Below are positions 37,601 through 47,800 of a DNA stretch of 64,000 nt, piece after piece. The stretch is from NCBI GenBank assembly GCA_964035795.1, contig OZ038320.1, positions 3,039,896 to 3,103,895 of the forward strand, in the 5' to 3' direction. This stretch comes from Pterobdella sp. o SKG-2022. Taxonomy: Eukaryota > Annelida > Clitellata > Hirudinida > Piscicolidae. A program made the position numbers and the translations under genes. Numbering within the stretch: position 1 is the first letter of the stretch; each line of letters starts with the position of its first letter. The notes beneath the pieces are model-generated. The model had not been told where the DNA came from, searched no databases, and worked only from the letters and a program-made list of their open reading frames with translations.

Positions 37601-40600
37601 GAATTATATTAGAGAAGAAGGAGTAAGAAAGGTGGTAGAAGAGTGAGAGAGAAAATGATGAGAGGAAAAAGGGTTGAAAGGCATGGGTTAAGGGTTGTTG
37701 AAGATCTAACTTTGGGATTTCTTAATGTTAGATCTCTACACAATAAGGTTGAAGAAGTGCTAGACTTGATGAGTGAATACAAGTTGGCTGGTTTATTTTT
37801 GGCTGAAACTTGGCATGACTCAGATTCAGTATGCTTAAGTATTCTGAGGCAAAAAGGGATATTAGTTCTTGAAAAGGCTAGATCTAGAAGCTTTGAGTCC
37901 GTGAAGTCTCTAAAAACTAATCATGGTGGACTAGTTTTTTTGGGAAAACCAAAAATAAATGCAATAGTGATTGATGTTCCTCTGAAAGCTAGCACTTTTG
38001 AATTTATGTGTGTGAGAGTAAGTTCCAAATTGAAATCCTTTATAGGCTTGGTTGTTTACTAGATATGATTCTTGTGATTTTTTTGCAGAGTTCGAAGAGA
38101 TCATGAATATAATGTCATCTTATAATGAAGAAGTGGTAGTCTTAGGGGTTTTCAATTTTCACCTGGAGTGTATTGCAAATAAGGATGCAGAAAATTTTAA
38201 GAATATCCTCCACATGCATGATTTCAAGTCTTGTGTAGCAGAACCAACTCATGAACAGGGTGGCTGGCTGAATGTAGTGGCCACTAAGGCTGGATTCAAG
38301 TTGATTGTTTTGATGTTTCCTTCTCAGATCATAAGGTCTTGATGTGGAAGAGTCAACTGAAAGTACCTGCTTTAGTGTACAAAACATTCAAGGTGAGAAG
38401 GTGGAAAGATTTGGATGTTGAAAAGTTTATTTCCAAGTTGCTGAACACTCCTTTGGTATTTTCAACAGATTTGAGTTTAGATCCTGCTGTGAGCAAGTAT
38501 TTCTCAACTTTGAAGCGCATTTTAGATTAACTTATTTCTGAGAAAGTTGTAAGAATTCATCAGAGACCCTCTGATGTTTGGTTTGATGAGGAATGTAAGA
38601 TTTCTAAATGCATAACAAGAAAGTTGGAGCGCAAGTACTTGAGGTCTCATTCAACAACTGATCGTGAGACATGTTTAGGCAGAAGAATCTTTACAAATGT
38701 CTATGTAGGAAGAAGAGTAAGGAGTTTTGAGATCTTAAGCTATTTGAATGTAAAAACAAGTCAGTGACAACTTGGAAATACATAAATAAGGTTGCTGGTA
38801 GGGGTAAGGCAGGTGAAAGTAAAGAAATAGAAATTGGTAGTTTTAAGAAATACTTGGATGATAAAATTGGTGAGGTCAAAAGTGTAGATGGTGATCTATT
38901 TCAAATTGAGGTTTCATCCAGGACTTCAGTGTTAGACGAATTTTTTGAGAGGGATGAAGAGGAATTAGTAAAGATGATCAACAACTTACCAAATAAACAG
39001 TGTGTTTTAGATCCGATCCCAACTTGACTATTGAAACGAATAGCAAGCTTGATAGCACCTTTTTTAGTTAGCATCTTCAATTCCTCTTTCAAATCAGAAA
39101 CTGTTTCTCAAGGTTTGAAGTTAGCCTGTGTGACACCGATATTGAAAAAACCCAATCTGAGCCATCCTCCTATAGACCAATTTCAAATGTCCCTGTCTTA
39201 TCAAAAATACTATAATGGTTGGTTTTAGAAAGGACACATAGTTATTTGGTTGAAAATGATCTTTTTTCGAGATTTCAGTCTGCTTATCACTCTTTTCATT
39301 CAACAGAAACTGCTATCACATAAATCCACATGGATATTTTAAAAGCAGCTGATGAGGTAGGTTTAGTCTTTTGATATTGTTGGATCTTTCCTCAGCCTTT
39401 GATTTAGTTAATCATAATATTTTAATAAAAAGCTATATTCAAAATTCAGTTTTATTGGTTTAGTTTTAGAATGGTATAAGAGCTATTTAAATAATAGGTG
39501 TTATTATATTACTGATAATAGTGTTAGGACTAATTTATTTCATCTCCATACTGGTGTGCCACAAGGTTCTGTAATCGGCCCGCTCTTATTTAATCTGTAT
39601 TCTAGTGATCTAGAAACAATTGCACAAAGACATAACTTGAGTTTTCACCAATATGCAGATGACACACAATTGTATTCTAGTTGTGTCGCTGGTGAAACTG
39701 AGCAATTGCAGAACAGATTGTCTGTCTGTGTCAATGAGATGGCAGCCTGGATGGAATCCAATAGTCTTAAACTCAATAGATCCAAAACTGAAGCTATATG
39801 GTTTTCTTCTTTGAGAAAGGTGAACAAGTTACCAACCAAACAGATAAGGATACTGGATACTTTCATATCACCTTCAGAAAGTGTCAAGAGCCTGGGTGTT
39901 TTCATGGATAGAGATTTGAGCATGAACTCACATATAAGTAAGATGTTGCAAACAGGCTTTTCAGCTTTCAGGCAGATAAGGTCCATTAAGAAGTGTCTTT
40001 CTTATGATTCATTAAGGACCCTTGCTGTTGCTTTGATTCTGAGCAGAATAGATTATTGCAACACATTGTTAGCTGGGTTACCTGAAAAGCAGCTGTGTAA
40101 AGTCCAGTCTCTTATCAACATTACAGGCACAAGGAAGTTTGACCATATAACTCCAGTTTTGAAAAAGTTGAATTGGGTCAAAGTTAGGGATAGGGTAGTT
40201 TATAAAATATTATTACTTATATTTAAATGTAGGCTAGGATATGGTCCAAAATACATATCGGAAAGACTCATACCTATCTCTGAAATACCTGAAAGGCGAA
40301 AGCTTAGATCTTCGGACTCAACCAATTTATACGTCCCTAAGTCCAAAATGTCTAGTATTGAAAATCGTAGGTTTGAGGTTGAAGGCCCAAGTTTGTGGAA
40401 CGGCTTGCCGGAAGGCTTAAGAAGGGTTAGGAAAGTGAAGGACTTTGGAAAGAGGCTAAAAACTAGTTTTTTTTAAAAATATTAAGCTGTTAAAACCTAT
40501 TATAATAATAGATTTTAAAAATTTCAAGTGATCTTGAAACTCTCTGGGTTAAACATCACTATAATAAACCTCGTCAATTATTATTTATTTTTCTCCTTTT

Positions 40601-43379
40601 TCTTACTAGATTTTTCATCGTTACTTTATAAAGACCTGCCTCTTTTGCATTATTTTTAGAATATTAAATTTATTATTATTACTTTTTTTAAAGAAGTCGT
40701 TTGACTTAGAATGTTAAATTGTTGAAAGTTAAATGTTTATTCCACAAAAGTACAAAACTAGATCCGGATTTTGTCTGACTAATTTTTATGCCTTTATGCA
40801 TCTTTCACACCAAAGTGGTTTTTATATTGTTTTGTCGGTTTTGACCCGGTTTTAAAGCTGAAATCTTTGGATTTTATGTTTAAAAGCTTTTACCACAGCA
40901 ATAACTAGCTTTATAATTTTTCCGATGTTTTTATATATTTATCTAAAATCATGGAAAATTGACTTATTTTGACTTTTTTTGCATATATAAATTTTGATAA
41001 ACTACTTTAACAAAAAAATGTGACAGAAACAACGTGGAAATAGAATTAATGACCAAAAGGTTCATAACTGAACAAAACAACAATTCAAACCCTGAAGTCT
41101 CGTACCAGGCTAAAAAAACAAAAAAAACTCATCTTGGAGCCTTGCGAGCAGTCTGTAGCAATTACCTCAGAGCAACAGATGTTGATTTGTCCATACATAT
41201 GAAAGTTTTCGAATACTCTTCTGAAGAAAGGTCGAACAAAATATATAGAATTTTTCAAACTTTTTTCATGGAATCAATTTTTATAGATCAACTGATTTCA
41301 CCATTGCACTTTATGATTTGAGGCAATGTTTAGTCATATCTATGCTCTATCACTATAACCCTTCAACTGGTATAAATTTATGGTTTATTAATTATGAAAA
41401 TACTCTTTTTTTGTGTAATAAAAATTCAGAAGCACTTAAAGTAATAAAATCTTACCATTTAGGTTCAATAAGAGCTGTAGTACGTTTCTTTGTGAATTTG
41501 TTTGTGATAAACATGCTCACATGGCTTGTTTTTTGCACTAAAGAAGAAGACCTTGTGGAATGGACCAAAAATGAAAATTTAACTACATGTCAATTTGGTG
41601 AAATTGTTGAGATGATTGTCACTCATGCCAGAAACTTTGACCACAAACGGGTTTGGAAAAGAAAAAATTAATCTTTTTATATATTTTTAGTGAAATGATA
41701 CAAACCTCAGAAAAGTTGTTATGTTGGTAAAATGTCACAAAAAGTTAATCGTATTTTTAGTGATTTTTTGAGATTTTGTGTTCTTGTTTACAACTCGGTT
41801 GTGAACCCCAGTGAAGCTACAATCGAGGTTAGTGTGATTTATATTGAAAACATGATATCTGTCCGAACTAAACTCACAATTTTAAACCAAAGAACATTGA
41901 CACAATGGAAATGGGTGATTTACTTTCAATATTACTTGGAGACCAATACGATAATGCCTTGTACTCTATAAGGTTGCATTATTGAAGTTTTTGAAATTCA
42001 CGAATAATGCTTCACAGATAGAATTGAATTTAACATAGAAAATTCATCGATTTTTATAATTTATTGCAGATGTTTGAAATGGAAACCTTCAATGTTAAGC
42101 TTTTATATAAAACGTTATTCTTACAGTGTTGGCTATCTTCTAAATAAAAACAAAGAATTTAAAGTAATTTTTAAAAAGATAATTGCAAATAATTTATTAT
42201 AACTCAAAGTACTATTTAGATTATGAAAAGATTAGCAATAGACCATTGGGAAACTCCTAACTTCATTATTCTACCTTCATCTTTCCGAGACTTCCTCATG
42301 GAGACCCAGGAACACGGAGGTTCAGAAAGGTAGATCTAAATAAGACCGAAATGTTTGTTATATTTAAAATATTTTTTAGTTTAGATAAAACAGATAAAGT
42401 GGCGTGTTTGATGTGTGGAAAAGTGGATACATATACAAATATGACCTTGAAGGAAACTGTAAAAATAGGAGAAATTGAACTGGCACAAAAAATTAAAAAA
42501 CTAGACGAAAAAGCTCTGCTGGTACAGTTTCTAATAAAAAAATTATGAGCATTTCAGATCAATTGAGAAAATTTTTTTCAATTCTTCAAAAGTTTTATTT
42601 TTATATTTTATCTGTTTCACTATATTTGTAGAAGTTTGCCTAATTCATTTGTTGAAGGGTGTATAGAATACCTTTTATGATAGCATGAGACTGCACAAAA
42701 TCAATTAATAAATAATGATATTAATATATTTGCTTAAATAAAACCAATTTTTAGCACACACAAGTTTGCGCAAATGGGACGTGTATATTTGTGGGGAATG
42801 CAGACAATCGAACAATGATAGTTTGGGGTCTAAAGTTTATTGTGTGGAAATCTCTTTATGTCAACTGCTATGGGGAAGATGACCCAAAATTCAAGTGCTA
42901 CTTAACTATTAAAATTATATCATTCTTAAATTTAATCTTAAATTTTAAAACAAGGGAGTTATTGGGAAGTTATTTTTAAAAGCAGTACGTTTCTATAAGT
43001 TAAACTTTATTACGAGAAAGTAGCATAATAGACAAAAAGAAACACTAATGTTTCACACTGAGATTGAATCTATTAAAAATCATTGCTTCCAAAAATAAAT
43101 TTTTGTATGAACTGCCCTATTCAAAAGTTTTCTAAGAATTTTAAAAAGAAGTATATAAAACGTCTCAAAATTTTATTATTCCCAATTATATTTTAATCTT
43201 TACGTTATTTTTTATTTCAAATACAGTTTTTTTTCAAAGTTCAACATTTTTGAATTTTTCAAAGGCACGGTCGAGAGTTGATGTTGGATGAGAACAGGAT
43301 GCATTTTCTGCGGTCTTTGTGGGTTCTAAACCAACTAGACAAATTGATTATGAATGACATCAATATTGATTTGACTTAA
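27860..43379 (+). CDS. UBR3-like (copy A): UBR-box E3 ubiquitin-protein ligase, tandem copy A (UBR3-like), 40 exons
   Basis: Family role: E3 ligases that recognise degradation signals through a zinc UBR box and pass ubiquitin from an E2 via a RING. I joined 40 exons (27860-27974 to 43265-43379) whose phases agree; they total 4554 nt, 1517 residues. Order: short N-terminus with an acidic ELYGEYSQEEF motif; UBR box (about 47-113); helical scaffold with ISIQLL and HVEYDS elements and the NLPLHR block (about 442-536); Lys-rich helix before the RING; RING-H2 (about 957-1117); C-terminal cap ending near YGEDDPKFK. No ClpS domain follows the UBR box, unlike UBR1/2, hence UBR3-like. Length is below UBR1 (about 1750) and UBR3 (about 1890). 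Oddities: two introns start with GC (32521 and 33597), one intron carries a LINE, and some blocks are identical to copy B. The start ATG aligns with that of copy B. The family call is firm; individual splice sites are inferred. Confidence 0.87.
28306..28359 (+). other. 54-bp intron inside the UBR box, stop-free and in frame
   Basis: It starts GTATTATT, ends TTCCAACAG, is a multiple of three and has no stop codon, so retention would insert 18 residues, including one Cys and one His, between two zinc-binding segments. Removing it restores the canonical HENHNY spacing of the family. The copy B counterpart (44535-44588) differs at one base of 54. Confidence 0.75.
29281..29424. repeat. Inverted-repeat element with internal 28-bp direct repeat in UBR copy A intron
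   Basis: ACGATTTGAATCAAACA (29281-29297) recurs as its reverse complement with one mismatch at 29408-29424. Between them, ATTATGTGATAATATGAGTT occurs twice in tandem, each followed by a variant of GAACTCAC. The 144-bp size and terminal inverted repeats suggest a small non-autonomous DNA element. No target-site duplication was confirmed, and copy B has no counterpart. Confidence 0.6.
30191..30261 (-). mobile_element. Divergent tRNA-like SINE head in UBR copy A intron
   Basis: The minus strand reads GGCCCCTATAGCTCAATGG and ends ACCGGGCTCGATCCCGCG then TGAGCC. It shares CTAAAGT-ACCGGG, the B box and the 3' extension GACAATTA with the SINE at 19876-20038. Unlike that copy it keeps a full anticodon arm with loop CTAATTA (AAT, Ile-like), which suggests that the family derives from an isoleucine-type tRNA. 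Acceptor pairing has at least two mismatches, and no conserved body or A tail follows. It is a decayed family member, not a tRNA gene. Confidence 0.6.
32521..32598 (+). other. GC-AG intron in UBR copy A
   Basis: Exon alignment with copy B (both exons 156 nt, both phase 0) places the donor after ...ATT. Copy B has GTCACT there; copy A has GCGAGT, a form of the rare but functional GC-AG class (consensus GCAAGT). The acceptor is ATTAG at 32594-32598, followed by the same exon in both copies. Confidence 0.7.
33663..36237 (+). other. UBR copy A: pre-RING region (exons 19-26)
   Basis: Exons 33663-33759, 34408-34471, 34602-34685, 34821-34886, 34967-35063, 35620-35832, 35900-36062 and 36152-36237. 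They encode YDPVLVRM, ALWPPFRIPQR, an amphipathic SEQAEGVLQITIHLLHMTL helix equivalent to the TEGMLQMAFHILALGL element of UBR1/2, a Ser/Pro-rich linker, DLTILSMLLQLYKRYS, an acidic EELTEEDDSDAKKA segment and a Lys-rich helix KKMMTKKREKSMKAF, the family's basic helix just before the RING. Confidence 0.82.
35890..36080 (+). repeat. 191-bp block identical between UBR copies A and B
   Basis: Positions 35890-36080 equal 52182-52372 with no difference. The block covers exon 35900-36062 plus 10 bp of upstream and 18 bp of downstream intron. Sequence on either side quickly stops aligning. Identity at all synonymous and intronic sites indicates recent copying between paralogues. Confidence 0.95.
36599..37396 (+). 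other. UBR copy A: RING-H2 domain (exons 27-30)
   Basis: Exons 36599-36718, 36807-36904, 36957-37052 and 37226-37396. Zinc ligands: CCICNSS (first pair, after an acidic DLEEDEEG run), TCGHMLHKDC (Cys-His and His-Cys), and WCPLCRQLCNTILP (last pair), the same endings as the family's CGHxxHxxC and CPLCxxLSNxxxP. The loop between the first and second ligand pairs is about 80 residues, carried on two small exons, as in UBR1-3. Copy B has exons of 120, 98, 96 and 177 nt against 120, 98, 96 and 171 here. Confidence 0.9.
37643..38342 (+). pseudogene. LINE apurinic-type endonuclease, frameshifted
   Basis: Two overlapping frames (37643-38062 and 38052-38342) together cover an exonuclease/endonuclease/phosphatase fold: N-terminal LNVRSL strand, AETW with the catalytic Glu, GLVF strand, then GVFNFHLE and PTHEQGGWLNVV (family PTHxxGGxLDLV). 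The Asp of GDFN is replaced by Val and the domain is split by a frameshift, so it cannot be functional as it stands. Confidence 0.8.
39556..40476 (+). pseudogene. LINE reverse transcriptase, C-terminal two thirds
   Basis: A continuous frame from just after the palm motif A region to the element's stop. It contains the PQGSVIGPLLF finger motif, catalytic YADD (motif C), SLGVFMDRDLSMNSHI, DYCNTLLAGLP and HITPVLKKLNWVKVRDR, all in the usual order for CR1/L2-type elements. A small deletion removes the NAAARL-type segment after LCKVQSL. Upstream RT motifs are present but in other frames. Confidence 0.88.
41753..41984 (+). repeat. 232-bp block nearly identical between UBR copies A and B
   Basis: It corresponds to 55056-55287 with two mismatches, both inside the 65-bp intron 41828-41892. 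The exonic parts are identical, including synonymous sites, and identity ends 12 bp into the next intron. A recent conversion tract is the simplest reading. Confidence 0.93.
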
Positions 43380-44009
43380 ACTTAACCTTCTAATTTTTTC
43401 AATAATATTTCAAGTGGTAATTTAATAATTGTGGATGCTTTTGTAAAGATACACAGTTTTTGTTTTAATTTTCTTGTTTCAGAAACCTGTTAAAAATGCT
43501 TGATATTGAATAAACTATGTAAGACAATGTTGATTCTTATTAATAATTGAACTAAATCATTGAAAAAATTTTATAATTTAACATCTGGTCTTACTGAGGC
43601 TTAAAATGGTTTGAAAAGAATCAATAGATTTTGTGGAAAAACTTATTTTTTTGGTATTCAAAAACATACTTCCATAACTTGAAAAAATAAAGAATAAATA
43701 ATCTTTGACTCAAAAAGCTTTTTGAGAAATCAACATTATCTATAGGTATCAAGACTAGCATTGCCAATTGGAGGTGTCCATAATTAGAAAATTCAATTTG
43801 AGTTTATTTGAAGAATTATTTTGAGAAAATAACTTTTTAAAACTGATTTTTAGTAAATTAGTAGCCTTAGCAGTATATTAAGAATTTCTGTTTCACAAAT
43901 CAATAACAAGTTTGAATCCTTGAAAATATACAAAGGTTTAAATAAAAATTGACGCTACATAATATACGAAAAGCGTGAACAAATATTGTTATTGTTAAAA
44001 AAATTTTCA
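43380..44009 (+). other. Spacer between the two UBR genes
   Basis: About 630 bp of AT-rich DNA between the copy A stop and the copy B start codon. It must hold the 3' UTR of A and probably promoter elements of B. I see no convincing TATA box, polyadenylation choice or exon. Confidence 0.6.
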
Positions 44010-44850
44010 ATGAAGAAGTTTAATATAAATAAAAAATATGGAGACAATATTCTGTTTAATGACCCAATTAGGGATGAGCAGCTGGCTGAGTATTGCAGGA
44101 AGGAGCTGTATGGAGGTTATTCTCCAGAAGAGTTTGCTACTCAAGGTTGTTTATAAAGTTTTTTGAATTGAACAAACCAACATGAGTAGTAAAAAATTTT
44201 CATATTTTTATGAATAGTACTATGCAAGCATAGAGATTCATAATGCTTTGAGTCCTAGGGATATAAAGATTTCATGATACTTTTTCAAACAAGGCTTTTC
44301 GATTTGTGGAAACATTATTTTACTTATAAAAATTATTTTTTTAAAAATATGCGGAAATTAAAATAGAGTTTCAGTTGATATATTGTTTCTCATTTTCAGT
44401 GAATCAATTTAGTCCGTTTGAAAAATGTTCTGTGGCTTGGCCAGAAAAAACTATTGCCTTCAGATGTTACACATGTTCTTACCACCCAAACGTGGCTATT
44501 TGCAATGAGTGTTTCGATTTTTCCAAACATGAAAGTATTATTAAATATTATACTATATGCGCTCATTTTATCAGAACTTTTCCAACAGATCATAACTACA
44601 TACATTATGAGAGCTTCGGGGGAGTTTGCGACTGTGGTGACGAAGAAGCTTTGAAAACAGAGGGGTTAGTGAAAGTTTTTGAGAAAAGCTTGTTTATTTT
44701 GCTAATTCTAACTGAAATAGAAACTACATCATAGTTTTTGTGACAAACATGGACTGAGAGATGCCTTGAATCCTCCATCGGCTCTAGTAGAGAAGGCGAA
44801 CGAAGTCATCAGGGTTGTCATAGTCAAATGCGCTCATCCATGTTCTCAAG
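44010..44850 (+). other. UBR copy B: N-terminus and UBR zinc box (exons 1-4)
   Basis: Exons 44010-44145, 44400-44534, 44589-44664 and 44735-44850. Ligand series is EKCSVAW, FRCYTC, ICNECF, SKHENHNY, GGVCDCGD, GFCDKH. The 54-bp intron 44535-44588 is again stop-free and in frame. Compared with A the only changes in the box are conservative (F to Y after FRC; A to T near EALK). Confidence 0.9.
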
Positions 44851-47800
44851 GTTGAGTTCTAAATAATTTTTAAAAAAGTTATATTTAAAAAATGTGAATG
44901 AAAAAAGCTTTCAAAGCATTTTTGAACATCATAACAAAGAAATTAATGAATTATTCCAATCATACCAGAAAAAGAAAATATTTTTTTAAATGTTTTGAAA
45001 AAATGGGCAAAAATGGGATATTTCATGCAAAAAATAATAGCAAAAAACCTTTTGGATGAATCATTTTTTGAAGAGTACAATTCCAACCGTAAGATACAGC
45101 TTTCAATGGTTTTTTATCAATAATATAACTTGAATTTTTCCAAAAGAAATGTCGCTTTACAATCAAGTTTTTAAGGCTGGCATGGAACAAACTAAATTAT
45201 AAGATTTTAAAAATATTCAAATGCTTTGAATACATTTGAAAACCTTATAATTTAAAACTTACGCAAACTTCGATGTTTCTGTTTTGTGTTGACATTAAGC
45301 TAATTTTTAAATGTTTGACAGTACGTTTCAAAGTTGATATATTAGACGAAAATGACAAAACAATGAAGTTTTTAAAAGATGCTAATCAAAAACCACGTGA
45401 GTTTTATGTTCTTTTTTGACTTGAAAAATAATTCATCATTTTTTTAAATCATGAATAAGATCGTGTATTAAAGAGTTTTTGACTGCCAGTTCATTTAATT
45501 AAATAATTTATAATGGAAGATCAATAATTATCTTCCCAGCACCCATCAAGTTTGTTGGCTTATTGACAAGCAAGTGCTTTCTCGATTGGTTTTTCATTCA
45601 TTTCATGTCATGTCCTTCTGATGAGAATTTTTGTGATTTTATTCTAGCATTACTGTCTATAACAGAACTTAAAGTGAGTGGTTTATCATTAAAGTTGACA
45701 AATTTTGCATTTAGTTGGTTTAAAAAATTATCTTAATTATCAAAGAACTCTTAAAAGAATACTAATTTTTGTATGCAAAAATAAACAGAATTCTCTAACA
45801 AACCAATTTGTTCGAAGCTACCCTTACTTGATAAGGCAATATTTAAAAGATAAAAGAAATTATTCGAAAAGAATGGGCAAAATCTCAGTTCAACTTTTAA
45901 GTTCTCACGCATCAGTTGAATATCTTCTTAACAACCACTCTTTTATGGAAGCGGTCATTTATCTTATATCGTCTCTTTTAGGTTCATTATTGTGTACATT
46001 CAATAAAAATTTTATTAAAAATGATTGTTAAATTACTTGTCTATAGATAAGTTCAAAATTGTCCCTTTGCCATCGCCCGTGGTTCAAGACTTTTTACACT
46101 TTATTTCTCACAAAGCTGCGCTCAAATATTTTCTGAGTAGTGATTATTGCATAAATAATTGGCTAAACAATTCTCTTAAATTACAAGGTTAGTTCATCTA
46201 TTCATAAAAACGGTGAGTTTCTTGAACACCTGTAAACTTCCAGATTTTGATGTTATAATCAATTTAATTTTAAATATTTTTCAAATAATCGTAAAAAATT
46301 ATTTGGAAAATATTTCGCATTTTCCATTGTTGCTATATTTTTAACTCTATTATTAATTGTTTCAAAAAATAGCATATTTGCTTCAGTAGACATCTTTTTT
46401 TCTCAAACTCCATCCAAATTTTACATTTTTTTCGAAAATCCTGAATCACACATCAGATTTCTATCTAAAGTATCAAAGTTTTGTACATTTTTGTTTTTTT
46501 CTAACTTTTTTTTCTCATTTAAGATGAATTACTTTAATTTGAAGTCTAGATGGAAATTGCTTGAGAAAATTTCTTCATTTCCTTGAAAGCTGAAAATAAA
46601 ATTTAAAAACAAAAAAATTACGTAAAGAAAAATCAAAGTTTAATAATTCAGAATGATGATGCACATATTTGTAGGCCGCTTCACTTTTGAGAGAGAGTTG
46701 AAGGGTCATGTAGAATACGACAGCCTTTTGTCATTTGAGTACTTCAAAATAGAGACGGAGGTAGAATGCATTAAACTTTCATAGATAAAATTTTTTCAAA
46801 ACATTTTATGCAACACTGAAGATATGCACTTTGCCGGTTTGGACGATGTTGCCAAACAGTGACAACTCGATACAAAAGTTTCTAGATGAGAGTATTATGG
46901 TCCTGCTTTCTTGGAGGAGAAACCAAACAAAAGTTTGCTTTTTTTAATTGAAATTATAGAAAATTTTCAATATGTTTAATAGTGTTGAAAAAAGATTAGT
47001 TTAAAAAAATGATTCAAGCAAATTTTAGCTTCTTCAATAAAAATATTCTGTAGATTTTTTTGATGTTTCTATAAAGATAATTTTAGAGGAATTTTATTGA
47101 TTTTCTGATTTTTCAGTGAAACTTTTATTTCTGCATGTCTAAATTATGACCAAATTTTTTATGAACATTTGCTAAACTTTTGCAAACGATAGTTTTTGAA
47201 TTTCGAACCACGAGTAAGGTGATTTGATGGTTTTAGAATCTAGTGGCTCAAAGTTATTTAAGAGTTTTTGCCAATTGTACGTTTTGATAATTCTCACATA
47301 ATTTACTTTTATTCCACTTTCGATCTAAATGTATGACACGAAAAAGTCAGGCTTGAAAGTATCAATATATCAATCAATAATGTAACAAAAAACGAAAATT
47401 ATATTTTATTTCATTTGAAAAATCTATTTTCTTGGAAAGTTCGATAAAAACGAGATGACGTTCAACCTACCCCTACATCGGATTGTATCCATTCTTTGGT
47501 CACACCAATTGCGCCATGGTTATTTCTTGGAAGATGAACCTAGTATAGAAGAACTTGATCTAAGAAACATGCTGGACCACCCTCTCAGAACGATTGTCAC
47601 TCAGTTTGAATTTTTATAAACCATTATTTCAACGTTTTATGATAAGGCTAAACTTATCGAAAATTATAGCTTCCGATTTTCAATAAATGTATTAAAAATT
47701 CTTCTTATTTGATGTTTTTCGTTACAAAATATAAACCATTATTTATTTTTCTTTTTGATAATATTCCTATTTGAACATTAGGCTGCTGTCTCTGAAATTT

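Larger units (their letters stand above)
37615..40590 (+). mobile_element. Decayed APE-type non-LTR retrotransposon (CR1/L2/Jockey group) in a UBR intron
   Basis: It lies in sense orientation in the copy A intron. Endonuclease (from about 37643): LGFLNVRSLHNKVEEVL and a catalytic Glu in LAETWHDSD; after a frameshift the GDFN motif reads GVFNFHLE, so the metal-binding Asp is lost. RT: a frameshifted YRPISNVPVLSKI region, LLDLSSAFDLVNH (motif A) in another frame, then 39556-40476 intact with VPQGSVIGPLLF and YADDTQLY, and the HITPVLKKL...LWNGLPEGLR tail typical of CR1/L2 elements. The 3' UTR ends near CTTGAAACTCTCTGGGTTAA and an ATT-rich tail (about 40590). No ORF1 was seen. It is 5' truncated or eroded; the upstream boundary is approximate. 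Several frameshifts make it inactive. It may be transcribed with the host gene. Confidence 0.87.
37460..43379 (+). other. UBR copy A: C-terminal cap region (exons 31-40)
   Basis: Exons 37460-37557, 41027-41230, 41287-41369, 41463-41650, 41711-41827, 41893-41972, 42231-42329, 42380-42458, 42755-42894 and 43265-43379. Landmarks are FSDFLRFCVLVYN, WETPNFIILPSSFRDF, a CLMCG zinc-ligand pair, an NGTCIFVGNADNRT strand and LYVNCYGEDDPKFK, then RHGRELMLDENR near the stop. These parallel the UBR1/2 C-terminal cap (LIELPxDYSxL, CLVCG, YLDDYGExDxGLRRG). The intron between 37557 and 41027 is about 3.5 kb against 464 bp in copy B because of a LINE insertion. Confidence 0.83.

Noticed and set aside
41732..41971. 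79-residue continuous frame (with 55035-55274 in copy B) as a single exon
   Set aside because: It reads through a 65-bp GT-AG intron (41828-41892). Splicing shifts to a frame giving EMGDLLSILLGDQYDN, which continues the UBR protein with correct phase.
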